This document shows positions 42,978 through 51,933 of a DNA stretch of 64,000 nucleotides, piece after piece (the stretch's first letter is position 1; every line of letters starts with the position of its first letter). The DNA is from Candidatus Aminicenantes bacterium UBA1061 (GTDB lineage Bacteria; Acidobacteriota; Aminicenantia; Aminicenantales; Saccharicenantaceae), in the NCBI GenBank assembly GCA_002316315.1, contig DCDG01000041.1, forward strand, positions 43,737 through 107,736, in the 5' to 3' direction. The position numbers and the translations under genes were made by a program. The notes under the pieces are model-generated. The model did not search any database and had not been told where the DNA came from. It was given only the letters and a program-made list of their open reading frames with translations.

Positions 42978-44765
42978 ATGAAATATGAGGAACTCAAGCA
43001 AAAAATAAAAGACTTTCCTGACCGACCCGGTATCTATTTTTTTAAAAATTCACAGGGAGAAGTAATTTATATCGGCAAAGCTAGATCTCTCCGCAATCGG
43101 GTGAAGAATTACTTTTTGCCTCAGCCGGACCTTAAAGTCCAGAATATACTGAGTGAGACTGATGATATTGATTATCTTCTGGTTAGCTCGGAAAAGGAAG
43201 CCAGCTTTATAGAAAATAATTATATTCAATTTTATAGGCCAAAATTTAACCTCAGGCTGAAAGATGATAAAAGTTTTCCCTTCCTGAAACTGACGGTTAA
43301 TGATGATTTTCCAGGCCTGTCTCTCACCCGCCGGGTAGAAGATGATGGAGCAAAATATTTCGGGCCATTCAGCCCGGCTGATGACGCCAGAAAGATGATA
43401 GCCTTTCTTACCAGAGCCTTCCAGCTTAGAACCTGTGAAAACTCAGTTTTCAAAGGCCGGCGGCGCCCCTGCCTGGAATACGATCTCAAGATGTGCAGTG
43501 CCCCATGTGTCAGACTGATCAGCTGTGAGGCCTATCGTCAGGAAGTTGATCAAGCCCTTCTTCTGCTTGAAGGCAGGAAAACTGAACTGGAGCTGCAGCT
43601 TCGACAGAAAATGGACCAGGCTGCTCAAGGGCTAAAATTTGAACAAGCTGCCCACTGGCGCGATACCCTGAGATCTCTGGAAAGATTCAAAGAAACTCAG
43701 CGGGTTATTTCCACCGGAAAAGAAAATATGGACATAGTCGGTTATGCCCGGCAAGGAGAACAGGCAGCTGTCTTTATTTTCCACATGCGAACTGGCCGGA
43801 TTCGTTCCTCCTCTGGACGTAGCCTAGGAAACCTGCCCGAGGGAGAAGGACAAAATCAGCGGGCTTTAAGCCAGGCCTTGCTGACTTTTTATGATAGGCA
43901 GGAACTGCCAGATAGAATTCTCCTACCCTTTCGATTTAAAAAAGAGGAAACTGAGGCTCTTTGTTACCAATATAAAATACGTAACACGAATGTCAGGCTT
44001 CTTTATCCAGACAATAAAAGGAGAAAATTTTTGCTGGAGTTAGCTGAGCAGAATGCTTCCCTGATGTTGCCAAGAGAAGAGCCTTCAAGTCCAATGGCAG
44101 AACTCAGCCAGGTTCTTGGCTTAGACAGGACAGTGCGCCGAATTGAGGGCCTGGACATCTCGAACACGGCTGGAGATGAATCAGTCGGTTCTATTGTCGT
44201 TTTTGAACATGGCTTGCCGGTTAAATCTGAATATCGTAAATACCGCCTCAAAACGGTCTCAGGCCCTGACGATTTTGCTTCTATTCGGGAAGTCTTGAGC
44301 CGAAGGCTGGAACGCCTTCTGGAGGAAAAAAGACCTTTGCCTGACCTGATTTTTGTTGACGGTGGGAAAGGTCAGTTGAGTGCTGCTCTTCAGGTGCTGA
44401 AAAACATTAATCTTAAATCCATTCCAGTCTGTTCTCTGGCCAAAAAGGAAGAAATCATTTTTTCTGAAAGGCACCCGGCCGGGCTTCGTCTTGACCCGAC
44501 TTCTGGGGCTTTAAAGCTGCTCCAGCAAATCCGGGATGAGGCTCACCGCTTTGCCATCAGTTTCCACCGTCAGCGCCGAACAAAAAAGAGTTTTGCTTCA
44601 CAACTATATGATATTCCCGGGCTGGGCCCGATCCGCAAAAAGAAATTGTTGCTGACTTTTGGCCATCTGGATGGGATCAGGAAGGCTTCATATGACGAAC
44701 TGGCCAGGGTCGTCGGTCCGAAACTGGCTCAGATCATTAAACAGACCCTGGGCAACACTGAGTAA
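42978..44765 (+). CDS. uvrC: Excinuclease ABC subunit C
   Basis: UvrC makes the two incisions around a lesion recognised by UvrAB. The 595-residue protein has the N-terminal GIY-YIG nuclease for 3' incision (PGIYFFKNSQGEVIYIGKA, about residues 17-35), a UVR motif (KMDQAAQGLKFEQAAHWRD), a central RNase H-like endonuclease region for 5' incision (RIEGLDISNTAGDESVGS, LPDLIFVDGGKGQLSAAL with the conserved Asp), and C-terminal helix-hairpin-helix motifs (IPGLGPIRKKKLLLTFG). Usual length and domain order. It is on the same strand as uvrB, probably one unit. Confidence 0.97.
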   Translation: MKYEELKQKIKDFPDRPGIYFFKNSQGEVIYIGKARSLRNRVKNYFLPQPDLKVQNILSETDDIDYLLVSSEKEASFIENNYIQFYRPKFNLRLKDDKSFPFLKLTVNDDFPGLSLTRRVEDDGAKYFGPFSPADDARKMIAFLTRAFQLRTCENSVFKGRRRPCLEYDLKMCSAPCVRLISCEAYRQEVDQALLLLEGRKTELELQLRQKMDQAAQGLKFEQAAHWRDTLRSLERFKETQRVISTGKENMDIVGYARQGEQAAVFIFHMRTGRIRSSSGRSLGNLPEGEGQNQRALSQALLTFYDRQELPDRILLPFRFKKEETEALCYQYKIRNTNVRLLYPDNKRRKFLLELAEQNASLMLPREEPSSPMAELSQVLGLDRTVRRIEGLDISNTAGDESVGSIVVFEHGLPVKSEYRKYRLKTVSGPDDFASIREVLSRRLERLLEEKRPLPDLIFVDGGKGQLSAALQVLKNINLKSIPVCSLAKKEEIIFSERHPAGLRLDPTSGALKLLQQIRDEAHRFAISFHRQRRTKKSFASQLYDIPGLGPIRKKKLLLTFGHLDGIRKASYDELARVVGPKLAQIIKQTLGNTE

Positions 44766-44926
44766 ATCAAACCTTACTCCGATCGCGGAAAGAATTTTTA
44801 ATTAGACTTTTTTGGGCCACAATATCTGGTTGAGGCCATGGCTATTTTATGGCTGAAAATAAAGTATTTAAGAGTGGCTAATATACAAAAGATACAATCA
44901 GAATCAGCCTAGCCAGAATTCAGTCT

Positions 44927-46861
44927 TTAGAATAAAGAGGAAACCAGTCGGATCAGCCAGCTGACGATTACAGCCACACTGAGGTTTAGGGCAACTGACA
45001 TCATAGTCACTTTTTTCCCCAGCTCTTTCCAGATAATGCTCAGGGTGGACAGGCAGGGAATAAAAAAGCTGACAAAAGCTACGAAGGTTAAAAGCTGGGT
45101 TTTGGTGATGACAGTCATTAATTGGCCATAGCCAACGCCCAGTGCTTGAAACATCATCAACAGAGAGAGTTCTTTCCTCAGAAAACCAAAAATTAGGGTG
45201 ACGCCCAAGCTCTGAGGCAGTCCGAGCAGGCCGCTGACCAGCGGGGAAAGAATAGTATTGATTAACCGGTCAAACTGGAGATAGCTTAAGAAGCTCAGCA
45301 AAACGCTGCCAGCAATCAAAATTGGCCAGGCAAAGCGGACAAACTCCTTCAGGTTAAAATAAATTTTTTGCCAGATGCTCTTTAAAGAAGGGACTTTTAA
45401 GGAGGGTATTTCCAGAATCAGTCCTGGTGAATCATATTTAAACCATCTTTTCAGGATTAAAGCCAAAATAGCAATCAAAAAAATATTAAAGAAATAAAAA
45501 CCGAGAGCCCACCAGGGACCAAGCAAAAAAGCAACCAGAGCCAGGATGATAGTCGTGCGAGCAGCACATGGAATAAATGGAATAAGTAAAGCAGTCACTA
45601 TCCGGTCACGCCGTGATTCCAGAATGCGGGTAGCCATAATGGCCGGAACATTGCAGCCAAAGCCAAGAATAAACATGGGAACTGATTTTCCATGGAGGCC
45701 AAGCCGATGCATAAAAGCATCAAGAAGAAAACTGGCCCGGGCCAGATAACCAACATCCTCTAGAAAACCCATCAGGAAGAGGAGAGGAATAAAATAAGGA
45801 AAAACAATGGCAATGCCGCCACCAATTCCCTGAACTAGTCCAACCAGTAACTCGGCCAGCAAACTGCGCCCAAAGTGACTTTCAATACTTAATCTGATGG
45901 ACTCCCAGGGTTTGAGCAACCAGGTTTCTAAGGGACTGCCTACTTTAAAAATCAAATAGAACATCCCGGCAAAAATGACCAGTAAAAAGAAATAACCGAG
46001 TACCGGATCCATGATCAGGTTATCAAGCTTATCAATTGCACTGACTTTCGGACGAGCTACCCGGCAGCAATCTTCAAAAATTTTCAGGGCTAAATGATGA
46101 CGTTCAGCCGAGATAACTTCATAGGCTGGAGCATCACGCAGAGCAGAAATTTCCTGACGAAGCCGGTCCAGTTCTTGCTTAAAGGCCAGATCATGCTCAG
46201 AGATAAATTTATCAGCCGCCAGGGTTTCGCCCTCGATGGCTTTGATGGCCGTAAACCGCTTGTTGGCCACAATGGGAAAGTCTTCTGGCAGAATGTCCAT
46301 AAGCTCTTTGATTCTTTTTTCTACCTCTCTTGAATAACAGGGAGCAATGGAGCGGGTTTGGCATCTCAGGGCGTTTTCTATGGTCTCCATCAAAACATCT
46401 GTCCCCAGTCCACGGGAGGCCACGGTTTTGACCACGGGCACACCGAGCTTTTTTTCTAGCTCCTCGACATTAATGGTTATCCCCTTTTTTCTGGCCAGAT
46501 CCATCATATTCAGAACGACTACCATTGGATATTCCAGTTCGAGAAGCTCCAGAGTAAGTTCCAGACTCCGGCTTAAAAGAGAGGCATCAATCACGTTGAC
46601 GATCAGATCAGGTTTTTCCTTGAAGATATGAGTTAGAACGACTTTTTCCTGAGGTTCATGAGGAGCCAGCGAATAAGTCCCAGGCAGATCAACAATCGAA
46701 TAGACTTTTCCTTTCCAGAGTACTTCGCTATGGACATGAGTAACAGTTGTGCCCGGGAAATTAGAAGTCTGGGCCTTATAACCGGCAATGGAGTTAAATA
46801 GAGTTGATTTGCCGCAGTTTGGCTGTCCAATAAAAACGATTACCGGTGATTTATTGTTCAT
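44927..46861 (-). CDS. feoB: Ferrous iron transporter FeoB
   Basis: Inner-membrane Fe(II) transporter with a cytoplasmic GTPase domain. Start is the ATG complementary to 46859-46861 (MNNKSPVIVF). GTPase motifs: G1 GQPNCGKST (residues 12-20), G2 FPGTTVT, G3 VDLPGTYSL, G4 LNMMD. It continues with the FeoB helical and C-terminal channel regions, which have many hydrophobic spans and two gate motifs (VGLVQGIGGGIAIVFPYFI-like PYFIPLLFLMG and FGCNVPAIMATR). About 645 residues, normal. It overlaps feoA by 11 bases. It imports iron under anaerobic conditions, consistent with an anaerobe. The longer in-frame TTG start six codons upstream is less likely. Confidence 0.95.
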   Translation of the reverse strand: MNNKSPVIVFIGQPNCGKSTLFNSIAGYKAQTSNFPGTTVTHVHSEVLWKGKVYSIVDLPGTYSLAPHEPQEKVVLTHIFKEKPDLIVNVIDASLLSRSLELTLELLELEYPMVVVLNMMDLARKKGITINVEELEKKLGVPVVKTVASRGLGTDVLMETIENALRCQTRSIAPCYSREVEKRIKELMDILPEDFPIVANKRFTAIKAIEGETLAADKFISEHDLAFKQELDRLRQEISALRDAPAYEVISAERHHLALKIFEDCCRVARPKVSAIDKLDNLIMDPVLGYFFLLVIFAGMFYLIFKVGSPLETWLLKPWESIRLSIESHFGRSLLAELLVGLVQGIGGGIAIVFPYFIPLLFLMGFLEDVGYLARASFLLDAFMHRLGLHGKSVPMFILGFGCNVPAIMATRILESRRDRIVTALLIPFIPCAARTTIILALVAFLLGPWWALGFYFFNIFLIAILALILKRWFKYDSPGLILEIPSLKVPSLKSIWQKIYFNLKEFVRFAWPILIAGSVLLSFLSYLQFDRLINTILSPLVSGLLGLPQSLGVTLIFGFLRKELSLLMMFQALGVGYGQLMTVITKTQLLTFVAFVSFFIPCLSTLSIIWKELGKKVTMMSVALNLSVAVIVSWLIRLVSSLF

Positions 46862-47153
46862 CGCTGCCGGCAGCTTCAACCATTATCTTCTGGGCTATCC
46901 CCCGGCCAAGGGCTATCCTTGTTCCGGTGGTCAAATTCCGCACAAGAACAGGGCCGTTCATAATAGCTTCATTATCTAAAGTGATCAGGTCGCCGGGGTG
47001 GAAGCCAAGGGCCAGAAGCCGGCGATGAAGGCCCTGTCCACCCCTTATTTCTGCAATCTTAAAAATTTGCCCCTCGGGGACCTCAAGCAATGAGCACAAA
47101 CCTTCAGCGTATGGCCGGACTGCATTATGACTGTGGCTTTTTCTCCCAAACAT
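46851..47153 (-). CDS. feoA: FeoA-domain protein
   Basis: A 100-residue SH3-like cytoplasmic partner of FeoB. It has the family pattern LLEVPEGQIFKIAEIRGGQG and the RLLALGFHPGDLITL segment (LGxxPG motif), followed by GPVLVRNLTTGTRIALGRGIAQKI. It stops inside the feoB start (11-base overlap), so the two are co-translated. An N-terminal extension of about 15 residues (MFGRKSHSHNAVRPY) precedes the domain. The ribosome-binding site is weak. No clear Fur box was seen in the divergent region upstream, which instead carries a hairpin and repeats. Confidence 0.92.
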   Translation of the reverse strand: MFGRKSHSHNAVRPYAEGLCSLLEVPEGQIFKIAEIRGGQGLHRRLLALGFHPGDLITLDNEAIMNGPVLVRNLTTGTRIALGRGIAQKIMVEAAGSDEQ

Positions 47154-47233
47154 AATTTTTCTATCTCTTGGACAAAATAAAGAACAGAATAATTAAACCA
47201 CATTTGCCGTCTTTTGCAACTTTTACTTTTCTC

Positions 47234-47305
47234 AAAATGGGGTCGGGCCAGCCGATATCTAATATTATCATATACTTACTGAGGCCCCACCCCGTCAGCC
47301 GATAT
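47234..47305. repeat. REP-like inverted and direct repeats between feoA and the S46 gene
   Basis: The arms GGGGTCGGGCC (47239-47249) and GGCCCCACCCC (47283-47293) form a stem with one C-C mismatch and a 33-base loop. The decamer CAGCCGATAT occurs as a direct repeat at 47249-47258 and 47296-47305. A 23-base segment (47234-47256, core GGGGTCGGGCCAGCCGAT) recurs inverted at 49859-49881. The layout resembles REP/RAYT-type elements; the identity is inferred. Confidence 0.6.
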
Positions 47306-47381
47306 ATTAGCCTTATCATGTCTTGCTTTCAGCTTTTAATTCGACCAGAATTTTGAGATAATCATCAAGTCAGGAGGTAAC

Positions 47382-49460
47382 ATGAATAGATTTCGTTCGA
47401 ATCATCTAAAGCTTTCTTTAAGCTTACTGGCTCTTGTCATCTGGCTGATTCTGCCACTGGCCGCTGATGAGGGCATGTGGCCTTATAATCTTATTCCTAA
47501 AGATTATCTGGCCAAAAAATACAATTTCAAGGTAACTGATGACTGGCTCAATCATCTCCGTCAGGCCTCGGTGCGGTTTGGTGGGGCCTCCGCTTCTTTT
47601 GTTTCTCCCGATGGTCTTGTTTTAACCAACCATCATGTGGGACGCGGGGCAATTCAGAATCTATCGACGCCCGAGAAAGACCTGATAAAAAATGGTTTTT
47701 ATGCCAGGACAAGAGACGAAGAACTTAAATGCAGGGGTGTTGTCCTGTCAGTTCTTCAAGGTATCGAAGATGTGACTGACCGTGTGCTGGCGGCTGTCGA
47801 AAAGCCTGGAATGAGTGCCCAGGAAATCATGGCTGCCCGCGAAAAAGTTATCGCTGAAATTCAAAAAGAAGCAAGCGAGAAAACAGGACTTAGTTGTCAG
47901 GTAGTATCTCTTTATTCAGGCAGTATGTACAACCTTTACAAATATAAAACTTACAATGATGTTCGATTGGTTTTTGCCGTTGAAAATGATATTGCCTTTT
48001 TTGGCGGAGACCAGGATAATTTCACTTATCCACGTTATGACCTGGATATTTCTATTTTCAGGGTTTATGAAAACGGCCAGCCTTTAAAAACCAAGGACTA
48101 TTTGAAATGGTCAACTACTCCCCTTAAAGAAGGCGATCTGGTGTTCTGTTCTGGAAATCCTGGTTCGACGGGAAGGCTCCTGACCTATGACCAACTCCTT
48201 TTTCTGCGTGACGTTAGTTATCCATTTAGCATTGAGAATCTTAAAAGAAGGCAAGCCATTCTGCACGAATATGCCAGTCGAGGTCCAGAACAGGAAAGAA
48301 TTGCCCGCAATACGATTTTTGGCATTGAAAACAGTTTGAAAGCAACTACTGGCTATCAATCAGGGCTGCTGGACAAAAACTTAATGGCCAAAAAGCAGGC
48401 CGAGGAACAGCAGATCCGTCAGGCAGTGGCTGCCAATCCTGAGCTGTCCAAAGAATATGGCCAGGCCTGGGATGAAATTGCCCAAGCTCAGAAAGAATTT
48501 GCTTCTTTCTTCAAACAATACCAATTTTTTGAAAGAGGAAATGCTTTCAATACGGTTTATTTTAATCTTGCCAGATCTTTGGTCAGAATGGCTAGCATGA
48601 GAGATAGTCAGGGCAGAGCCACGGCTGCTGGCGGCGGCCGGATGATGGGCGAAATGGGCCCCATTCCCGATGATTTTGAAATCCTAAAGCTGACCGATTC
48701 CCTAAAACAATTAAAGGAACAATTGCCTGACCAGCAGGAAACCAGATGGCTGCTGGGCTGTCAATCTCCAGAAGAAGTAGCCAGAGCCTTAATTACCGAA
48801 ACAAAGTTAAAAGACCCCGAATATAGGAAAAAATTAATGGAGGGCGGTTCTGAAGCGATTTACCTGTCAGATGATCCTATGATCAAACTGGCCTTGATGA
48901 TTGATCCTATCTCGCGCGGTCTGAGAGAACGTTATGAGAATAAAGTGCGCGCAGTTGAAGTCAAGAATGGCACCCTGGTGGCCAGGGCCCTCTTCAGGCT
49001 TAAAGGAACTTCTATTCCACCTGATGCTACCGGCAGTCTTCGCTTGAGCTTTGGTCAAGTTAAGGGCTATGTAGAAAATGGAAAGAAAATTCCTTTTAAG
49101 ACCACTCTGGCCGGCCTTTATGAGAAAGCTCAAAAATCTAACTACCAGCCGCCTTACAGCTTGCCCGAAATCTGGTTAAAGAAAAAATCAACTCTTAACC
49201 TTAATACCCCTATTAACTTTGTCGCGACTATTGATTCCATCGGTGGTAATTCCGGCTCGCCTGTTGTTAATAGAAAAGGCGAATTTGTTGGTACCCTTTT
49301 TGATGGCAATATTCAGTCACTGCCAACCAGGTTTGTTTATGAAGAAAAAGTCGCCCGCTCGGTTATGGTCGACGGACAGGCTTTAATCGAAGCCTTGCTC
49401 AAGATTTATGATGCCAAACCTCTGGCCGACGAGCTGCTGGGAAAATTGCCAACCAGATGA
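47382..49460 (+). CDS. Peptidase S46 family, DPP7-type dipeptidyl-peptidase, exported
   Basis: A 692-residue exported serine dipeptidyl-peptidase (signal about 1-28, LSLSLLALVIWLILPLAA). The S46 catalytic elements are visible: His region LVLTNHHVGRG (His84-His85), a Tyr/Asp-rich GDQDNFTYPRYDLDISIFR segment around residues 208-226, and nucleophile GGNSGSPVV (Ser624). The residue 18 after the Ser is Gly642 in FDGN; in Bacteroidetes S46 enzymes Gly here goes with DPP7 (hydrophobic P1) and Arg (FDRN) with DPP11 (acidic P1), so DPP7 specificity is expected. A CAGGAGG site precedes the ATG at 47382. It cuts dipeptides from peptides in the periplasm and would supply amino acids. Confidence 0.9.
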   Translation: MNRFRSNHLKLSLSLLALVIWLILPLAADEGMWPYNLIPKDYLAKKYNFKVTDDWLNHLRQASVRFGGASASFVSPDGLVLTNHHVGRGAIQNLSTPEKDLIKNGFYARTRDEELKCRGVVLSVLQGIEDVTDRVLAAVEKPGMSAQEIMAAREKVIAEIQKEASEKTGLSCQVVSLYSGSMYNLYKYKTYNDVRLVFAVENDIAFFGGDQDNFTYPRYDLDISIFRVYENGQPLKTKDYLKWSTTPLKEGDLVFCSGNPGSTGRLLTYDQLLFLRDVSYPFSIENLKRRQAILHEYASRGPEQERIARNTIFGIENSLKATTGYQSGLLDKNLMAKKQAEEQQIRQAVAANPELSKEYGQAWDEIAQAQKEFASFFKQYQFFERGNAFNTVYFNLARSLVRMASMRDSQGRATAAGGGRMMGEMGPIPDDFEILKLTDSLKQLKEQLPDQQETRWLLGCQSPEEVARALITETKLKDPEYRKKLMEGGSEAIYLSDDPMIKLALMIDPISRGLRERYENKVRAVEVKNGTLVARALFRLKGTSIPPDATGSLRLSFGQVKGYVENGKKIPFKTTLAGLYEKAQKSNYQPPYSLPEIWLKKKSTLNLNTPINFVATIDSIGGNSGSPVVNRKGEFVGTLFDGNIQSLPTRFVYEEKVARSVMVDGQALIEALLKIYDAKPLADELLGKLPTR

Positions 49461-49518
49461 ACCTGATTAACTAAGACCAGGACCAGATAAATTAAGAGAG
49501 CCAACGAAAATGATGAGA

Positions 49519-49574
49519 CCGGGTTTCAGCCTGATGAGATTGGTAGAGAAGGCTGAGCCCGGCCTCTCTTTTTT
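49519..49574 (+). terminator. Rho-independent terminator after the S46 peptidase gene
   Basis: Two-part stem: CCGGG (49519-49523) with CCCGG (49558-49562) and TCAGCC (49526-49531) with GGCTGA (49551-49556), then a T-rich tract ending in six T (49569-49574). It lies about 60 bases past the S46 stop at 49460. Confidence 0.8.
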
Positions 49575-49691
49575 ATTCCCTGATTAAAAGAATAAAAAGC
49601 TGGACTGATTATCTCTGGTTTCAAACTAAAAAGGGAGCAGCCTAATTTAACCCGTGAAATCGATGCTGATGTCCATCCTAAGAGAACCATC

Positions 49692-49847
49692 ATGGAACGA
49701 GAAGTGGTGGTGGCAGTGACTGAAGTCAGATTGGGCCTTGGCCCCAGGGAGCAAATTTTTTACGGTGAGTTTGATGCCAGAGAAGAAAGCGTGCGCCAAT
49801 TAAAATTATTGGTGAATAACAGGCTAACCAAAATATTAACTTATTGA
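49692..49847 (+). CDS. Small unknown protein (51 residues)
   Basis: An open frame from the ATG at 49692 (MEREVVVAVTEVRLGLGP) to TGA at 49847. The frame is open back to about 49596, but no ATG, GTG or TTG start lies in that stretch. Its residues look protein-like: an amphipathic mix with a hydrophobic start and a charged C-terminus (EESVRQLKLLVNNRL). No clear ribosome-binding site was found. It may be a real small gene, or a remnant of a longer gene whose start is lost. Confidence 0.35.
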   Translation: MEREVVVAVTEVRLGLGPREQIFYGEFDAREESVRQLKLLVNNRLTKILTY

Positions 49848-49858
49848 TAATGAAAGAA

Positions 49859-49881
49859 ATCGGCTGGCCCGACCCCATTTT
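49859..49881 (-). repeat. Second copy of the 23-base REP-like element (inverted)
   Basis: A perfect 23-base match, on the opposite strand, to 47234-47256. It starts seven bases after the stop codon of the glucan phosphorylase gene. The two copies are inverted and bracket the S46 gene and the small frame, spanning about 2.6 kb. Confidence 0.7.
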
Positions 49882-49887
49882 TGGCGT

Positions 49888-51600
49888 TTAGTCGCTGAAA
49901 TAGGCATTCAGGACATATTCCTGAATCATCCTCTGCGTATTGAAAAATGAACCATTTATGGCAATACAGTGAGCCATGATATCTATAAACTGGCTCTTTC
50001 TCTTATAATAAATGGGTATAATTCTCGTCTCTAACTTATCATATATGACATCAGCCTCGCCTGCCTTTATCTGGCCTTTTTGATTAGACCTGTTTTCTTC
50101 AATTGCCCAGCCAGTCAGCCCCTCCAGGTGTCCTTCTACCCACCAGCCATCAAGGACGCTTAGACTTGGCACTCCATTCAAGCAGGCTTTCATTCCACTT
50201 GTTCCGGAAGCTTCAAGAGGAGGTTGGGGTGTATTCAACCAGAGATCCACACCCGCCGTCATTAAAGCACCAAGTTGCATATCATAATTTTCAAGGTAAA
50301 TCACATCTATCGCTCCGGCCAGATCCATCCTGGCCTGAAATATCTGCTTTATCAGTCCTTTACCCGGATTATCCCGTGGATGAGCCTTCCCTGCATAGAT
50401 GATCTGCAAAGCACCCGACTCTCGCCTTATCTTTCTTAGTCTGTCAATATCTGAGAATAACAGATTGGCCCTTTTATAAGCAGTCGCCCTTCGGGCAAAT
50501 CCTATGGTCAGAACGTTTTCATCCAGATTAGTCCCGGTTTTTTCTCTGATATAAGCCAGAAGCTTTCTTTTCGCCCGAAGATGCGACAGCCAGATTTCCG
50601 TCTTCGGAATGCTTAAAGCATATCTCAGGCTGAAATTGTCCTGCCGCCACATCGGCATATAATGATCAAATAGCTCCTGGAAGGGCCCTGAGACCCAGGT
50701 AGCAGCATGCACTCCATTAGTTATAGATTCAATTTCATAGCCAGAGTACATTAACCTTGAGATCTCTCCATGTTTCCTGGCTACGCCATTAACATAGCGG
50801 CTGAAATTAAGAGCCAGCCCAGTCATATTGAGAATTCTGCCCTCATAAAGGACTCCATCCAGAGCAAAGAAATCATTTCGGTCTCCAAGGACTTTTTTGA
50901 CCAGGTCAATCGGAAATTGGTCATGGCCGGCAGGTACAGGAGTATGGGTGGTAAACACACATTTATTGCGAATTGTTTCCTTATCCGAATCTGCTATTGC
51001 TTTTCTGAAATTTCTCCTTGCTTCCTCATCCAGAAGCTCAAGAATCAACAGGGCTGAGTGCCCTTCATTAAGATGGAATATTTTTAGATGATCATAACCC
51101 AGAGCCCGCAGCATTCTGACTCCGCCTACTCCCAGAACAATCTCCTGACAGAGCCGGTAATGCTCATCACCTCCATAAAGGAAATCCGTCAGACCCCGGT
51201 CAAATTCGGTATTTTCCGGAAGACTGGTATCCAGAAAATAAACAGGAACTTCAAAGCCCCGGATTCCCCTGACTTTATAGCTCCAAGCTCTGACCTGAAC
51301 CTGACGACCTTCAACCGTTACTGATATTCTCGGCGACTCCTCCTGCAAAACTTTTTCAATCTCCCAGGGGTCAGGTTCTTCAGTTTGCCAGCCGTCAGCA
51401 GATAGTTTTTGTCTCAAATAGCCCTGACGGTGGATAAGCGTTAGGCCTACCAGTGGAACATTCAAGTCAGCTGCCGCTCTCAAGCTATCACCAGCCAGCA
51501 GGCCCAAACCTCCGCTGTAAGTATGCATACTATTGTTGATCCCTATCTCCATTGAAAAATAGGCAACTGTTGGATTCCTATCTTTTTTATTTCGATTCAC
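49888..51600 (-). CDS. Alpha-glucan phosphorylase, short form (GT35)
   Basis: Removes glucose units from glycogen or maltodextrin as glucose-1-phosphate using PLP. 570 residues, much shorter than the roughly 800-residue classical enzymes; short forms of this kind are known in bacteria and archaea. Motifs: YFSMEIGINNSMHTYSGGLG (N-terminal hinge), VFTTHTPVPAGHD, IESITNGVHAATW, AYKRANLLFSDI, and EASGTSGMKACLNGVPSLS, with the PLP lysine at residue 471. The GTG start at 51600 has a strong AAAGGAGG site. It is monocistronic; the gene's neighbour S46 is convergent. Substrate (glycogen or maltodextrin) is not settled by sequence. Confidence 0.9.
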   Translation of the reverse strand: MNRNKKDRNPTVAYFSMEIGINNSMHTYSGGLGLLAGDSLRAAADLNVPLVGLTLIHRQGYLRQKLSADGWQTEEPDPWEIEKVLQEESPRISVTVEGRQVQVRAWSYKVRGIRGFEVPVYFLDTSLPENTEFDRGLTDFLYGGDEHYRLCQEIVLGVGGVRMLRALGYDHLKIFHLNEGHSALLILELLDEEARRNFRKAIADSDKETIRNKCVFTTHTPVPAGHDQFPIDLVKKVLGDRNDFFALDGVLYEGRILNMTGLALNFSRYVNGVARKHGEISRLMYSGYEIESITNGVHAATWVSGPFQELFDHYMPMWRQDNFSLRYALSIPKTEIWLSHLRAKRKLLAYIREKTGTNLDENVLTIGFARRATAYKRANLLFSDIDRLRKIRRESGALQIIYAGKAHPRDNPGKGLIKQIFQARMDLAGAIDVIYLENYDMQLGALMTAGVDLWLNTPQPPLEASGTSGMKACLNGVPSLSVLDGWWVEGHLEGLTGWAIEENRSNQKGQIKAGEADVIYDKLETRIIPIYYKRKSQFIDIMAHCIAINGSFFNTQRMIQEYVLNAYFSD

Positions 51601-51654
51601 CCTAATCCTCCTTTAAATCTCAATTCGGGTCATAAGTTTCTGTTTTATCTTAGA

Positions 51655-51771
51655 TTATCGGAAAGGCTCTTGTTCTATTTTCTGCCCGGTTCTATGACCA
51701 ACCAGTGCAACCAAGATTCCCACAGCAAATCCGGTGGCATCTGCAAAGACATCAGGCAGAAGTAGAGGCAT
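51655..51771 (-). pseudogene. Remnant of a VanZ-like membrane protein
   Basis: A 38-codon open frame (MPLLLPDVFADATGFAVGI, then a hydrophobic run) that resembles the last transmembrane helix and conserved D-x-x-A-x-x-x-G motif of VanZ-family proteins; the rest of the family is missing upstream. An upstream TGA at 51789 limits the frame to six more codons. This is probably a gene fragment after deletion. The rest of the 333-base gap (51601-51933) is AT-rich and holds no other gene that I can support. Confidence 0.35.
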
Positions 51772-51933
51772 CTTACTTTTAATCAGTCAAAAATGCGCAG
51801 ATGCCCGTCTTCAGTTCAGGAAAGCAATAATATCAAGAATAACAATCTAAGCTTTAATTATAATGAATTCAATCCTTTTCGCAATAGATTCCTTGAGCGG
51901 ATATTTTATTATCACCGGACCAGCGTGAGAAGC

